A stretch of 64,000 bases of DNA, from NCBI GenBank assembly GCA_003118195.1, contig BEXV01000364.1, positions 30,962-94,961 on the forward strand. Direction: 5' to 3'. Position 1 is the stretch's first letter; each line of letters opens with the position of its first letter. Positions 51,110 to 63,468 of this stretch are shown here, one piece after another. The DNA comes from Hemicentrotus pulcherrimus. Lineage: Eukaryota; Echinodermata; Echinoidea; Camarodonta; Strongylocentrotidae. The notes under the pieces are model-generated. The model was not told where the DNA came from. It saw only the letters and a list, made by a program, of their open reading frames with translations, and made no database searches. Made by a program: the position numbers and the translations under genes.

Positions 51110-52970
51110 ATAGTAGTTAAAGTTTTCATAATTGACACAAAACATTTACCTCTTTCAATTACTTCACAGAAATTCATGGTCTTTGTAAATTTATATACTC
51201 GACGGCGCCTTTTAACTAAATCCTCATTAGTTTGAAAGAATAATGTCGTGTTTACGTTATGCGTTACATTTTTACCTCAATGCAATTGCCATATCCTATG
51301 GCTTACAATGATTTGAAGGATATGAGTACATCCAAATGGAAGAGGTGCATGTAGCAATAATTTAAAGCGACATCAATGTCTTACTACACGTAGAGGAGAC
51401 GGCTAGATGCTAGATGGCATGACCCATGTTAAATCAATTACAGAAAATATACCATGACGGAAGCTAATTTATACGATGAAAACCATGCAATATTCGAAAT
51501 GAAGGGGGTAATGCTAATCATCTAAAGCAGTAGAAACATTGAATTACTGGTCCAGCAGCAAGCGTCCTCCTTCCGATTGTTTCCAGTTCTTGGAGCCAAG
51601 ACTACAAGACGATAGAATATGAATCTTATCCAAATCGGTCACCAGATATATATTGGTTCTCGTTGCTAAGGGCCATCTCCCTAACCCTCGACTATAAACG
51701 TCCCGAGCTCCACTGATCTAATATAGCAGCTCTAAGTAATTAAAATAGGAACATACCGCGGGCAGACAGGTGTTTTTAAAACCATGCCAATTAAAATGAA
51801 ACGGATAACGCTATACCCCTGTTTAGGATTGTGGGGATTTATCTTGGAAATTTGCACCGCGCCCAATATTATGCTTGAATAATGACTGCCATAGACCCAC
51901 AAAATATGGCTGACCTGTGCACAGGGGTGTACTTTTGGAGGAAAATCCCCTAAATTCGGGTATGAAATGACTTGAGGAAGTTGGAATAGATGCGTCAGAG
52001 TACCCTTCAGAAGTCTAGACGATATCGGCGATCTTCTTAAGTCTGATCTCAACGTATTTTATGGGATCCATTTTCAGAGCTGAGTTGTCGGAGCGGAATC
52101 ACTGTCTTTCAGTTATAAATGAGGCACTGAAAATGCACTCGGCTCAGGTCTAAAACCCCAGAGGCTGGAGGAAATGAATGGGGGCTTCGATGGAAATTCC
52201 CCATATGTTTCCTAAATTTGAACTTACTGTCATTGAATTATTAGTTCACTCTTCGCGTGCGGATGGATGGGAGATATAAAAGCAGCAATGTCTTTCGGTA
52301 AGTTGAACTTGCTGAAGTGCAACATGCATGCACGCCGTCGGCTAGACCCCGGGTCTGTACATACGGTGCTATCGACCTGTAGAACTTTTCATCCTCTAAT
52401 CATGGTGATAAAAATAATCTTGCTCGTTTGAGTCGTTGAACCACTAATGCTTTCTTATGTTGCACTCTCATTGATCGCACCAGGATTATGGTTTTAGAGT
52501 GGTTTTTATTCTTATTGATGACATCTCTGCAATATGGGCTTTCTATTGAAATATAAAGCAATACATTATTTCCCCTAAATGCTTTAGTATATCGCGAATG
52601 AAACATTGTCATGATAATTCTCAAGAATACTAACAAGTTAATCTAAAACTCGCACCAATTTCTGGTGGGTTGAATGCTCTTTGATTGCAGTTTTGCCGTT
52701 TTAGTTTAATTTGATTGTCCCCTCCCCGCTCAAATGGGGTGAGCATGGAATAATATTATTACATGTCACAGGAAAGGATCATGAAACCTACATATATTTG
52801 AGTTAAATATATAAAAGAAAGTATGGTATGCCAGAATGCACATTGCATGTTTTAATGAGGTGGCACAGCGGACACTATTTTGACTTAATCTATTCCCTTT
52901 CTTTTCCCCGTAAAAATCTACAGACGGAACCAAGGAGTAGACAAGGGCAAAAAACTAATTACAGAATATA
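51110..52970. other. Non-coding stretch, no gene seen
   Basis: Unique AT-rich DNA. CAGGGGTGTACTTTTGGAGG at 51921-51940 looks like a hAT-type end, but I find no partner. No recognisable frame. Confidence 0.45.
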
Positions 52971-52984
52971 ATACCCCCCCCCCC

Positions 52985-53016
52985 NNNNNNNNNNNNNNNN
53001 NNNNNNNNNNNNNNNN
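52985..53016. other. Assembly gap (32 N) inside a poly-C tract
   Basis: Runs of C flank the N-run on both sides, so the true sequence may be one long poly-C tract. Confidence 0.97.
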
Positions 53017-53029
53017 CCCCCCCCCCCCC

Positions 53030-53156
53030 ACTCAAGCGAGAATTAGAGGACTTTTCTGAAAATTTGTTAACAATTAGTATTCCATTGGGAGTGAAAAAGC
53101 AGGAGGGAGGAAACAACAAACGGCCCCTCTTTCTGACAATCCTGGGTACGCCCCTG
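53030..53156. mobile_element. Candidate hAT-type MITE end beside the poly-C gap
   Basis: Read on minus from 53156 the sequence begins CAGGGGCGTACCCAGGATTG, close in form to the hAT terminus at 44899 (CAGTGGCGTACGCAGGATTT). A poly-C run near the other side recalls the G and C runs inside the 44.65-kb MITE. The left terminus and a target duplication were not found, perhaps because of the gap. Confidence 0.4.
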
Positions 53157-53509
53157 AAACTTTCACCCACAGTCCTCCCTACCTCATGTCCAGTTCTCTT
53201 CTCCTTTACGTAACATACGCTGCACATTCCAACCATTGAGGAAGTTATCGAGAAAGGAGTTAGCATCTAACACTGATTGCCAATAAATGAATGTAGATCG
53301 ATGATTGATAACACCACCAGTATAAGCTCGCCGCCGAAGTGATTACGTAATAACAGCATTTACAGTCGATAATGTAATAAACAAAGTCTTTAAACGCTCT
53401 ATGATTGAATATATGCTTCCACGGAAAGTGTACACTCCAATACATGCAGTTTTGAACACTCGCAAACACACATCCAGGTATGCAAAACAAATACCGAATT
53501 CATAATCCC

Positions 53510-53770
53510 CCTCTCTCTTTCTCACTCTCTCTCTCTCTCTCTCTCTTTCCTCTTCTCCATTTATCTCACTTTCCATGCTCTTTCCTCCATCCTCTCTGTC
53601 TCTCTCCCTCTCTTTTCCTAATGTTACAGAACCAAACTTATCACCAGCCCTTTACATACGTACATGTACCTTCTTCTCTCCCCCTCTCTCTTTTATCACT
53701 CTCTCTCTATCTCTCCCTCACTGTCTCTGAAGGTACAAACACACTCTTCCTCTCTTATAGTCCCCCTTTC
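53510..53770. repeat. CT-rich low-complexity tract
   Basis: Interrupted (CT)n blocks with ACATACGTACATGTACC between them. Frames here are Ser/Leu-rich artefacts. Confidence 0.85.
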
Positions 53771-54266
53771 TAGATCATTTCCCATCGTCCTTTAGCATAA
53801 TCACATCAGTAATGCACTTTTTGGAACACATTATTGCCGAGAAAACGAGGGCATGATCACTGCTTATGATTATCACTTCGCTAAGCTTTTCAAGTGAAGG
53901 TTGACGTCTGAGAAAGGTGAAAGTTACTTTATGATGAGCTTTTACATTACAGAAACAGAAACTGAAACATTCACTCTAATGTGCCACTTTGGGAGGGTAT
54001 ATTGGTAGAAATAACCGCTGATAAGGATCTTCAAATTCTCTTTTATTTGAATTATGACAACAGTTGAATAGTTTGGGCCAAACTTTCACGCCACATGCAA
54101 GTGTAATCACAAAGCGTGTGTGTTTTTCAGCAAGATTGGGTACATTTTTCTAGACCTTTTGCCGATTCCAAATCCTTAAAATTGCACTCACACTCTTAGG
54201 TACTAGATAATCGGCCTATCCCAATTCTTTGCAGATATTTTGTTTCACAATGACATAGCATGACAA

Positions 54267-54414
54267 GGGATACATTTCACAAAACTTGTCATTAGTGACA
54301 AATGTCAGTTTTTGTTATAGGCTAGTTAAATCTTTGTTTCTGATTGGATATCAGCAGATTTGTCAATGATTTTTGTCATTTGTCATTGAAAAAAGGCTTT
54401 GTGAAACAGGTCCC
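54267..54414. mobile_element. Foldback MITE with TTTCACAAA inverted repeats
   Basis: The left end GGGATACATTTCACAAAACT and inverted right end GGGACCTGTTTCACAAAGCC match well. The arms go on as TTGTCATTAGTGACAAATGT and TTTTCAATGACAAATGACAA. The arms together cover about 40 bp of a 148-bp element, leaving a central spacer with TCTGATTGG. I see no clear target duplication, so the superfamily is not assigned. The word TGTTTCACAATGACAT just to the left (54241) resembles the terminus and may be part of another copy. Confidence 0.65.
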
Positions 54415-56080
54415 AGAACTCAACGTTATTTCCAAAGACGACCCATTCCTACAAGCAATTCTGCAATGTAGCTTGCATAACATCACACATCGCAAACAGA
54501 ATACTGTATCATCTTCACGAACGATATCTATCTAAGAATGCATAAGTTGACCACACACATGGCCTCCGTTTGTCGCAGACAGGACTGCGACAGAATTAAT
54601 CGAGCCTTGGCACCCAAATGATAATTGACTTTTAATCATTTAAAGATTCGCCGCTGATTAAATGAGAGCTCCATACTACCACTGGAGACCTGACTCAATT
54701 GTAACTACAAAACACGACAATAATTGTCCATAAATATGCTATCTATCTTAGAAAATTAAATAAAGACAAATGCCACTGACCGATATCAGCTTATGTTGCT
54801 TTAATACATTTTGATGGTATTGTGGTTGTGTGATCCTATACATATTATGCATGAAATATCATTTGAAAAGAAAAATTAAAAGAAACAAACACCAAATAAA
54901 TTAAACTAAACGAAAAATGGAGGCGCCTACGCCAGGTCTGCTTAATTTGGGATATAGCATGAATCCATGCAAGACCAACAATATTCACTGTTTGCATGCA
55001 TGGATTGGCACTTTCCCTGGACGGCTGTTCGATAATATTTGACCCGTTTTGTCTAGGGCATATTGTAGTACATTCGAGTAGGGTTCACAGTGAAAGAGGC
55101 CAGCTGTGTGGTATTGTGAGTCAGACATTCCTATATAGTTGACATTGATGGCTTCATAAATCAATCAATTACAGGTGTATGGAGCACACATGGGAGGAGC
55201 CCCCACTTTAAATCCGCTTGGTAAATTGAATGAAGATGATGATCATTGCATGGCATTCCATAACAAAACCATTGCATGACGTGGGACGAGTTCGTTTGTA
55301 GGGATGGATGGTGGTCTATATCAGGACTTCATATTTACATTATGATATCAAGCTAACATCCAATCGACACGATGCAAAAAACACACACACTACAATCTAG
55401 CACTTGACGATTGTTCTTGTTTCGTACGCGCTATAGAAGAACAAGTATAAAACAATGTAGTAAAGATTATGTAAACACATCAATATTGCAGACATTTTCG
55501 GGGGTACTTCTGTATAAACAATTGTAGATAAAAAAAAATAAAAAATAAAATATCATATATCGACGTGTAAAACTGTTCGGGATGCATAGCTCAGAGTTAT
55601 ACTACAAATTTTGTTTTGCCTCGCTTTCCTTTAAGTTCTTGGCTAAAAAAGATCCAAGAGTTTCAAATAATTTGGTATGAAATTATTTCATTGCGAACTA
55701 TTACGAACCATTTATCTACGGAAATGCATTCATATTTTTTTAAACATTGTTTATACACGTCTCTCACGCAATTAGCAATAATGAAGAACCAATATTAGCA
55801 GATGTCGTAAAAATAAAGAAAAAAAAAATTATCAGATAAAGAAAAAATAAAAGAAAAAAAAAAGGTCGGTCATTGTACTAAAATCCTAGAGTACTTCTCA
55901 ATAACACTCAAACTCACCTCATTAAGCGATTTCAACACGAGAAAATGTCTTAATTCCAAATTCCGGGACGTCGTTATCTACTTAAGATGTAAAACAAGCG
56001 TCCTCTGCCCACTGATCTGTCAGCACCATGAAAGAGTCCCAAAGACGCCAAAACACTGTAGCGACCAAACTTACCGATAG
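54415..56080. other. Non-coding stretch, no gene seen
   Basis: Unique AT-rich DNA. ATCCATGCAAGACC and TTTGCATGCATGGAT at 54962-55008 form a 10-bp stem with a loop of about 25 nt. A-rich tracts lie at 55529-55550 and 55815-55865. Confidence 0.5.
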
Positions 56081-56089
56081 GGAGAGAGA

Positions 56090-56700
56090 AGGAGGGAGAG
56101 TGAAAGTTGTGTGCGTGCCCGCGCGTGTGTGTACTTGGAACTGTGTGTGCGAGAGGGATGCGAAGCTGTCGCACGCCACCATTGGTATCGGCACGACGTG
56201 TAAATAAACAGCTGGTTTGGCACCGAGTGCAGACAGCTGTTGGAAAATCAAAATTCCGCTCCCCTGATTTAGAAGAAGAGCGCTCGCTCACAGAGAGCAC
56301 GAGAGACAGTGAAAGTGAGAGTGAGAGAGAGAATGAGGGAGAAGGAGAGAGTGTGAGAAGGGGAAGCAACATTCCCCGCGAAAGCTTTTCCGTTTCGCGA
56401 TGTTTGTATGTGAATTGAGCTTATTCCAGGTTTGCTGTCGGATACTCGCGCTCGGCTCTCTCGTAGAGCAACAAGCGTGTCTTACAGCGTCCTCGTCATA
56501 TTGTCTGCCCGAAGTTTGTCATTCTCCATATCTCCTCGACTACTCAATGGGTCACGTTTGAACTATTAACTGTAATTCATGGAAACAGAGACGTCGGGAA
56601 TCATTGAAGGACAGAGGCCATTGAGTCGACAAGACTTCGCATGACAGGAGAACAACAAACATTGCTTTACGTGACGGAACCGAAGCAGGCTCGGGCCATC
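56090..56700. promoter_or_regulatory. CpG-richer patch, possible regulatory or 5' region
   Basis: CpG is visibly denser here than in neighbouring DNA (GTGCCCGCGCGTGTG, AAGAAGAGCGCTCGCTC, TTCCGTTTCGCGATG, CTCGCGCTCGGC). CAGCTG E-boxes occur at about 56209 and 56234, and a GA tract at 56300-56355. No TATA box or coding start stands out. A 90-codon frame beginning at 56641 runs into the (GA)n tract and is not trusted. Confidence 0.2.
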
Positions 56701-56726
56701 TGCATTTTCGGGAGACTATGCATCAG

Positions 56727-56764
<38 letters not shown>

Positions 56765-56766
56765 GT
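56727..56766. repeat. (GA)n microsatellite
   Basis: About 19 GA units with one GGGA interruption. Confidence 0.95.
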
Positions 56767-56929
56767 GCAAGAAATGACATCCAAACCAATAATATTTCAG
56801 CACTTCATGTCATATCTACCGTACACTCTTCCAAAAATAATCTTCAAGTTACACGATCGGAAATACTTTCGAAGTCTAAGCCAATTTCATCAGACCAGTC
56901 CATCTTGTTTTGAAATATATACGTAATCC

Positions 56930-59850
56930 ATGTGCGATACCTCAAAGCGATATAATCTATTGATACTGCCCTTGAGTCGATTCAATGAAAGTCTAAGCAA
57001 TCGGTGTAAATGTTTTGTTAAAATGTTGATACATTAAAAAGGCGCAATCGTCATTGAGCTCCACGTCACATGTAAGGACCAATATTTTAGTTCCCCTGAC
57101 GTTCCATTCACTTTCGCCCTAATTTATATTTTTTACTCTTTTATGACCAGCTTTCTTCACAATTTCAAACCACCACCGGGGACAAATTAAGAGGTTCCAA
57201 TTTTGATAGCAAGTTACCTACAATAATGTCTTTCATCACAGTACATTTCCTATTCACGATGTGTTCGTCTATAAAATAAAGACTTTTCATGAAAAATAAT
57301 AAAAAGTCATTATGCAAAATAGTCGCCCGAAGTAATTGCCGCCGTGTTGCTGTAATTGAATAAAGGAACAGTCGAACTATTTTGGTACGCATCACCCTAT
57401 CTCAAAAAATATGTTTGAAGTTACTTACTTGATAATCGTGTCCCGATGATTGACTTCGCGGCAGAATACACCTCATTATCGTTACTTAAGTGCCATCATA
57501 AAGAGCAGAAAACCACCGCCCCGAATAGCTTCTCTATTTCTAGTGACGCATATCGGCAATTTTACGCCCCACCTAATATGCTTAAACGGCTATAGTGCTC
57601 CTTTGCATTTTACCTGTAAAAAGAAATGGGTATGTCGTATCGACTTTTCAAAAGTTACAGCAGCTGATGATCACGATACGTGTTACTGTAAGCACAGATC
57701 AATTACAAACAGCGTCTGGAGATGTATTATCACCTAAATAGCTGTAGCACTAATGGTGGCACAAATTGAACACCTTAATGACTGAATTGAAATTGAAGAA
57801 GAAAAAAAAAAACCCAGCCTACCCAGCGTACTTTCCCTGCATATTACATTGATTAAAATGATAGAGGTATATGGGACCCATAATCAACTAAGTAGAATTT
57901 CAGTTTGAGTGAACTGGAGGTTAATAAGGCCCTGGCTTCGTGGATAGGTTGAAAAGGGAAGTTGTACATATTCCTGACTTGAAGGGACAATGAAAGCGTA
58001 CTCATAACTTAAGCTCCACCTAATGCGAATCTATTAGAATCCGAGCTTTAAATTATACCAAGAGCCTCTAAGCATACTAAAGGCTAATTTATATCCAGCG
58101 CACGATTATAAGAGCCACTGTGGATTAATTCAGCAAAATATTATCACGGTTCTTACTTTGCCATATGAAACCAAAACAGGTTAATGGAAAGGACTGAGTT
58201 TATTATGTGCAAAAACTACAAATGACGATCTTAGATCAGTACTTTAAAAGATGTCTTGGAACTTTTGCGACAGTCATATCAGTGCGCTATCAGCGTGACG
58301 AATTTTGATGCAGCCAATTAATATTTTAACGACAATGCCCCTTGAAACCAAAGAACAATTATATTTCGGTTTTGTTTCATATATTTCAGAAGTCATCGTG
58401 TCATGGTCTATTAAAGGACAATGTAACCGGAATCGGAATCAAAATGTCTTCTTTTTTTAAATCCACGCAGTGACAGCATTAATCTTAAAGCAGATATCTC
58501 ATTTAAGATATCTATGAGTCCAGCTATCCTTGAGAGAATCGGACACCTCGTATAGAACACCCTTTGACTACAGGCAGTGAAGACACTTTAGATAAAGGAG
58601 ATGGTGCAAAAATTGCATACATCCATGGACAAGATGGGTTTATGTCCAGGCCAGCACACTGACAATGCCCACTACTTATCCATCGATTCTTGGCCATTCG
58701 GGACTATGTATTTGTTGTAGCAATTGTTTAAGAGTGTGTGTCGTTTTATTAGCGAGATGTTGTCGGTCTCTTCAGTGTTACTGAGGTATTTACATATTAA
58801 TCGCTATACAAATCAAGAATTTTCACACTTTTCAATGCTCTTCAAAACTGCCATTACCATGATCACCTTCTCATATTCGTCCAGTCTCGCACGTGCTTCA
58901 AGAATGTCGCCTAGGTCAAAGCACTTGGTACATTAAGTGCAAGATGCAAACGTGCGCGATGCACTGGGTGATACTGTAGAGAGAAGGTGGTCAATTAGCC
59001 AAGCAAACTGAATATCTATCTATTTGCCTTCACTTCGCATGGGCAGTCGAGCAAAAGGTCCGTCAAAAGACGCACGGGTCTTACTACAGTTTTCGCATTT
59101 CCGTGAGGTAATGGGTTTAATGGATTGTAGATGCCCTTGACGTCCCTGCCACCTACTGTAGATGAAGAGTTTGAGTGACGAACATACTCTGGCGGAGGAC
59201 AGGGGGAAGCAGTCTCTAGCAAGCGGCAATGGGGACAGCCTCCCGGAGGCAGTGGCCCATTACTTTCACCAGCTGATGTCGGGGGATAGAGACTATATCG
59301 TGATTCTCTGGCCGTATTGACGTGAATAGATCGGCGTCATTTCAGGAGCGCTAATTGAAACCTACAAGGTCAAAGTCAGAATGCAACCCACCAGATGAGA
59401 CCCTGCTAGCTGCGTGAGTGGCTCTGGTTTACACACATCTACAATAAAATAGCACAGTGAATTTGCTGTGTTTGTTTCACAGATGCAATAGCGTACTATT
59501 TAAAATGCCCTCAGGTATGACCTATCGAATGGGTGTTAGTGAACAGAACAGACAAAAAACATTTAGGTTCTTGTTTTTTTATTTGAGTATAGTACATTCG
59601 ATGTAGTAGAAGCAATAGCAAAAGTTACATATACCTTTTACTCCAAATACAAAGACGCAGTAATCAAATTATGTACAGATGTATACAGCTGTATTTATAA
59701 TGACATTAGTTGGTAATATCAGAATAAGATGTTGAAGTAGTAACATTACACAGCGGCGGGACCGTAGTACATATCTACAAAGCGTTATAGAAAATGTATA
59801 TTAAAATAATTATAAGGAAGCAGCTGTAGCATTACAACATACAAGGATAA
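56930..59850. other. Non-coding stretch, no gene seen
   Basis: Unique DNA. AGATATCT occurs twice within 22 bp near 58492. The more GC-rich part at 59020-59280 carries overlapping frames on both strands (68-69 codons on minus), none of which I recognise. Confidence 0.45.
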
Positions 59851-59851
59851 A

Positions 59852-60290
59852 TAATTCATAATTACAGTGCTTATATGGCGCCTAACACTTACTTTGTGAG
59901 AAGTCTCTAAGCNCGACAGGCGGGAGCCGGCGCATGTTTTTGGATGTCGTTTCCTACCGCCAGCGGTAGCCGGCTGAGCTAATTAAAAAAATGCAGCCAG
60001 GACGCAGAAGTGCAGTTAGCTGCCGCCGGCTGGTATATTTATTTTTGACGCCTCGCCTAAGCGCTCTATAATAATGCAGCATAATTACTCTGGCTTTAGG
60101 AGTGCAGCTGTTGCGCGCGCTGCGTTTCAAGGAATAAATTCCTACCAGGTACCCATTTACTTCTGGGTGGAGTGTGGCAAATGTAGATAAATGTCTTGCC
60201 AAAGGACATTAGTGCAGCGGCGGGACTCGAACCGCGGACCTTGTGATCGACAGTCCGGCGACGTATCCACTCGACCACAACACCTCTAGG
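59852..60290 (-). mobile_element. Near full-length tRNA-derived SINE, family 2
   Basis: On the minus strand the head near 60284 reads GTTGTGGTCGAGTGGATACG (A-box) and CGCGGTTCGAGTCCCGCC (B-box, perfect GGTTCGANTCC). The body follows with CTTTGGCAAGACATTTATC and CACTCCACCCAGAAGTAAAT. A middle segment carries GAGCGCTTAGGCGAGGC. The 3' end has GCTTAGAGACTTCTC and GGCGCCATATAAGCAC, a diverged CR1/L2-like tail. At about 440 bp, with two AGCGCTTAG-like words, it may be composite. There is one N at 59913. The 60- and 82-codon frames within it are SINE translations. Confidence 0.8.
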
Positions 60291-63280
60291 ATGTCGTTAT
60301 TATGGCAGAAGGGGTAATAACAAAACTTTAAGATGATTATGTAATTTTGTAATTTGCTAGGTTATTTGTGAAATTACAGTGCTACACCAATAAGACATGC
60401 ACATCATTATTTTTAGTTATCGTTGGCTTCGATGCTTTTGATAGACCAGAAGGAGCCAAGGCTTTACTACATTACTCCTCAGGGCATATGAGAGGAGCGA
60501 TTCACTGCCCCGATCATAACCCACAAAAACCAATGCACATCACGTGATCAATAGGGCTCTCATCGGCTACATGGGCGCTTGATAAGTTGTTGACAACATC
60601 GCAGGATTTGATTTAATACCCAAATTCTCTAAATGCCGAATAGATCAGCTGTTTGGGAATGGAGCGGTCAGCGGTGGATGTAGATGGACGTCATTGCTGC
60701 CTGTTTTAACATTTTAATTTCATTGGCATGATGGGCCATGGGAAGTAGAGGGAAGGTAAACAAACACAGCAACAACAACGAACAACAAACAAACACACGA
60801 ACGTTTTGACCAATTTATTTGTTTTTAAAGTAAAAAGTAAAGCGTTGCTTGTACGTACGGTACCACGTTTCTTTCACACTGAAGCCCAGACACTTACTGC
60901 AAACAAAGAAGAAGAATAAATATATTGAAGAACCCTAGTTACCTTTGTAAAGCTATGGTTTCATGAATAATACTCCAGAGTATGAAGCATCAATAAAACA
61001 AATGAAGAAACCCAAAATGATCAGTCACACTGTGTTCCGATTTCATGTTCGTAATGACTTCAAGCAAGAGAATAAGATATCCGATTGATCTCTGTTTTCT
61101 CTGACGGCCCTGCAATCATATTGTATGCCGTTCGCACTGTTCATTTTGGATTCCCATTGAAAAAGATACCACTGATACGTGGCGCACAAGTCTCTGACGC
61201 AGTACTACGCCATTAATGGACGTCTTGTGTGGATAAAGGGCATACGTGATGACAGAACCGATTATTCAGTCATTGACTTCAAGATGGAGATTGCAGCAGC
61301 ACTGACCTGGCGTTAATTAGGATGTAACTCGCATTAATGAAGCGTTAGGAGACAGGGGCGATGGAGAATGCATGTGGTGTGGCCTGCATCCATCAGAAAT
61401 CTGTTTTTCTGCTCACGATGATCCGCTCTGGCGCCACAAGCTTCTTAAACTAGGCCGAATCTCTGGGGAAGGGGGTTACAACAATGGAGGGGGGGGGCAA
61501 GAGAGTGTGTCTACCCCTCTTCATCACAACAGTCAGAATAAAATGTGTATTTTATAATCAGTGGCGATGTTCTTTCGATGTCAGTAAAGGTTTGCAACTC
61601 GATGTCAATGGCGTCAATGATCGCATCCATGAAGATGATGATGATGGTGACGGCAGTGAAGATCAAGAAGGCTTTGGTGTTAATAGCGGCACCCTAGATT
61701 AACACAAACATCCATCGATATTCATGGATTTGGTTCTGACCTTAATGGATCTTATAACATTTTCCCAACTTAAATCCATCAGCAACAACCTACTACAAAA
61801 CATCTCCAAACATCTCCCTAAGGCTGTGACTTCCACACCAACATGGACAGAAAACACAACATCACCCTATCATCATCCTGGGAGCCCCTTCTTCGATGGA
61901 AAACCCTCACTCGATAATACCCCCTTGTGATTGACGGCATGAAATGTTTTCTGATGCGGATAAGTGCGGGTTGCATTTGTCCTAATTACCCTCAGTGCGA
62001 TGGAACATGCGATTTGGGAATACTATACACTCACACACTCATTGACACCGGGTACGAATGCTCGCCAAGGCCGGGCATTGCATTTCTACGTCTCATATTC
62101 CTCCTGAATACGATATAAAGTAAGCGTTGGATTTTGATTTCAAATGAGGATATTACAAGTGTTTCAAAGTAATCATTCATTTTGTAACCTAATCCCTTAA
62201 TAAGATTCTTCTTTCATGTTGCATGAATGTGAGCGAGAGTGACAGTATTATTTCAATAGCTTTAATAATTTTATTTCCCCAACTTATTCAATGTCCACCC
62301 CCCCCCAAAAAAAAAAAAAAAAAAAAAAATGAGATGGCATTAGACTATTTGCGCTGTCGATACGGTAATCATTTAATTTGTAAAAGAGGATTCTATAAAT
62401 GTACATGAACGTATACAAATGCACATGATATATGATTGACATCTTTTTAGCACAATAATTTCATCACCATTTCTTTCCATCACATTACCGAAGTGCAGTG
62501 TCCTGCTATCAAACTGGGCGTCTGCCATTTTGAATCAAAATGTAAACCAATCGAATGTACTTTTGACCTTTTTAAAACGAGAATGAAAATGCTTAAATTA
62601 TGACTTACATGATTGTAATCATTTTTTTTTAAATAATACAAATTGAAATTTACGTCATCTGTTCCGTTTCATTCAAGTACGTTTCTGACACGCACCTTTC
62701 TTTTCCTTTAAATATATCATTAATATGACGTTGCTAATAAATGACATCTTGCGATGTTCGACAGTAGTCAATAACACCTTAATAAGTGCCCTTGAAAGAA
62801 GAGAGAACCAAAACGGAGGCACTATCAAGCGTCATTACTGCCTAACTGCAGTGAATTAACTAACTGCACACAGTACTATTCCCATGGTTTGCGAATTACC
62901 AGGAATAACGAGGGTTACGACTAATGCAGAAAATATGTTAATATTTTTAAATGGGAATGCAAGCAGAAAAATAAAATGTTTCATTTACAATGATGCTTAT
63001 TAAAATGATCAATGTGAGTCACAAACTTCATCGCGTAGCCGTTGAAAAAAAAAATTCAGATCGTCTGTAAACGCCGACGTAAATTGTATGCTGGATTAAT
63101 TCCTCCGCTAACGTGTCCAAGTTATGAATCATTAATGAGAAATATACTCACAATACCCTTCATCGTGTTAACAAGTTTGCAGACAGGTTGCTCTTTCCCT
63201 CTGGCTTGCCGAAAGATATTTACGATGATTCATTCACTAACCGAATTCATTTTTATTACTATTCGGGCACTTGAGGGGTG
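60291..63280. other. Non-coding stretch, no gene seen
   Basis: Unique DNA with a C9-A23 junction at 62298-62329 and a GATGATGATGATGG word near 61635. Several 60-79-codon frames, none recognisable. Confidence 0.5.
62298..62329. repeat. C9-A23 homopolymer junction
   Basis: A run of C directly joined to a run of A, the same arrangement as at 28310-28339. Confidence 0.95.
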
Positions 63281-63281
63281 A

Positions 63282-63468
63282 GGGGGGGGGGGGGGNNNNN
63301 NNNNNNNNNNNNNNNNNNNNNNNNNNNNNNNNNNNNNNNNNNNNNNNNNNNNNNNNNNNNNNNNNNNNNNNNNNNNNNNNNNNNNNNNNNNNNNNNNNNN
63401 NNNNNNNNNNNNNNNNNNNNNNNNNNNNNNNNNNNNNNNNNNNNNGGGGGGGGGGGGGGGGGGGGGGG
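63282..63468. other. Poly-G tract and assembly gap (150 N, 63296-63445)
   Basis: Poly-G on both sides of the N-run. Gly- or Pro-rich frames across it are artefacts. Confidence 0.97.

Noticed and set aside
60096..60278. Minus-strand frame beginning MVEWIRRRTVDHKVRGSSP
   Set aside because: It is a translation of the tRNA-like head of a SINE, a common source of false proteins.
60187..60287. Functional tRNA gene on the minus strand
   Set aside because: A- and B-boxes are present, but the acceptor and anticodon stems do not pair well and the sequence continues into a SINE body and tail.
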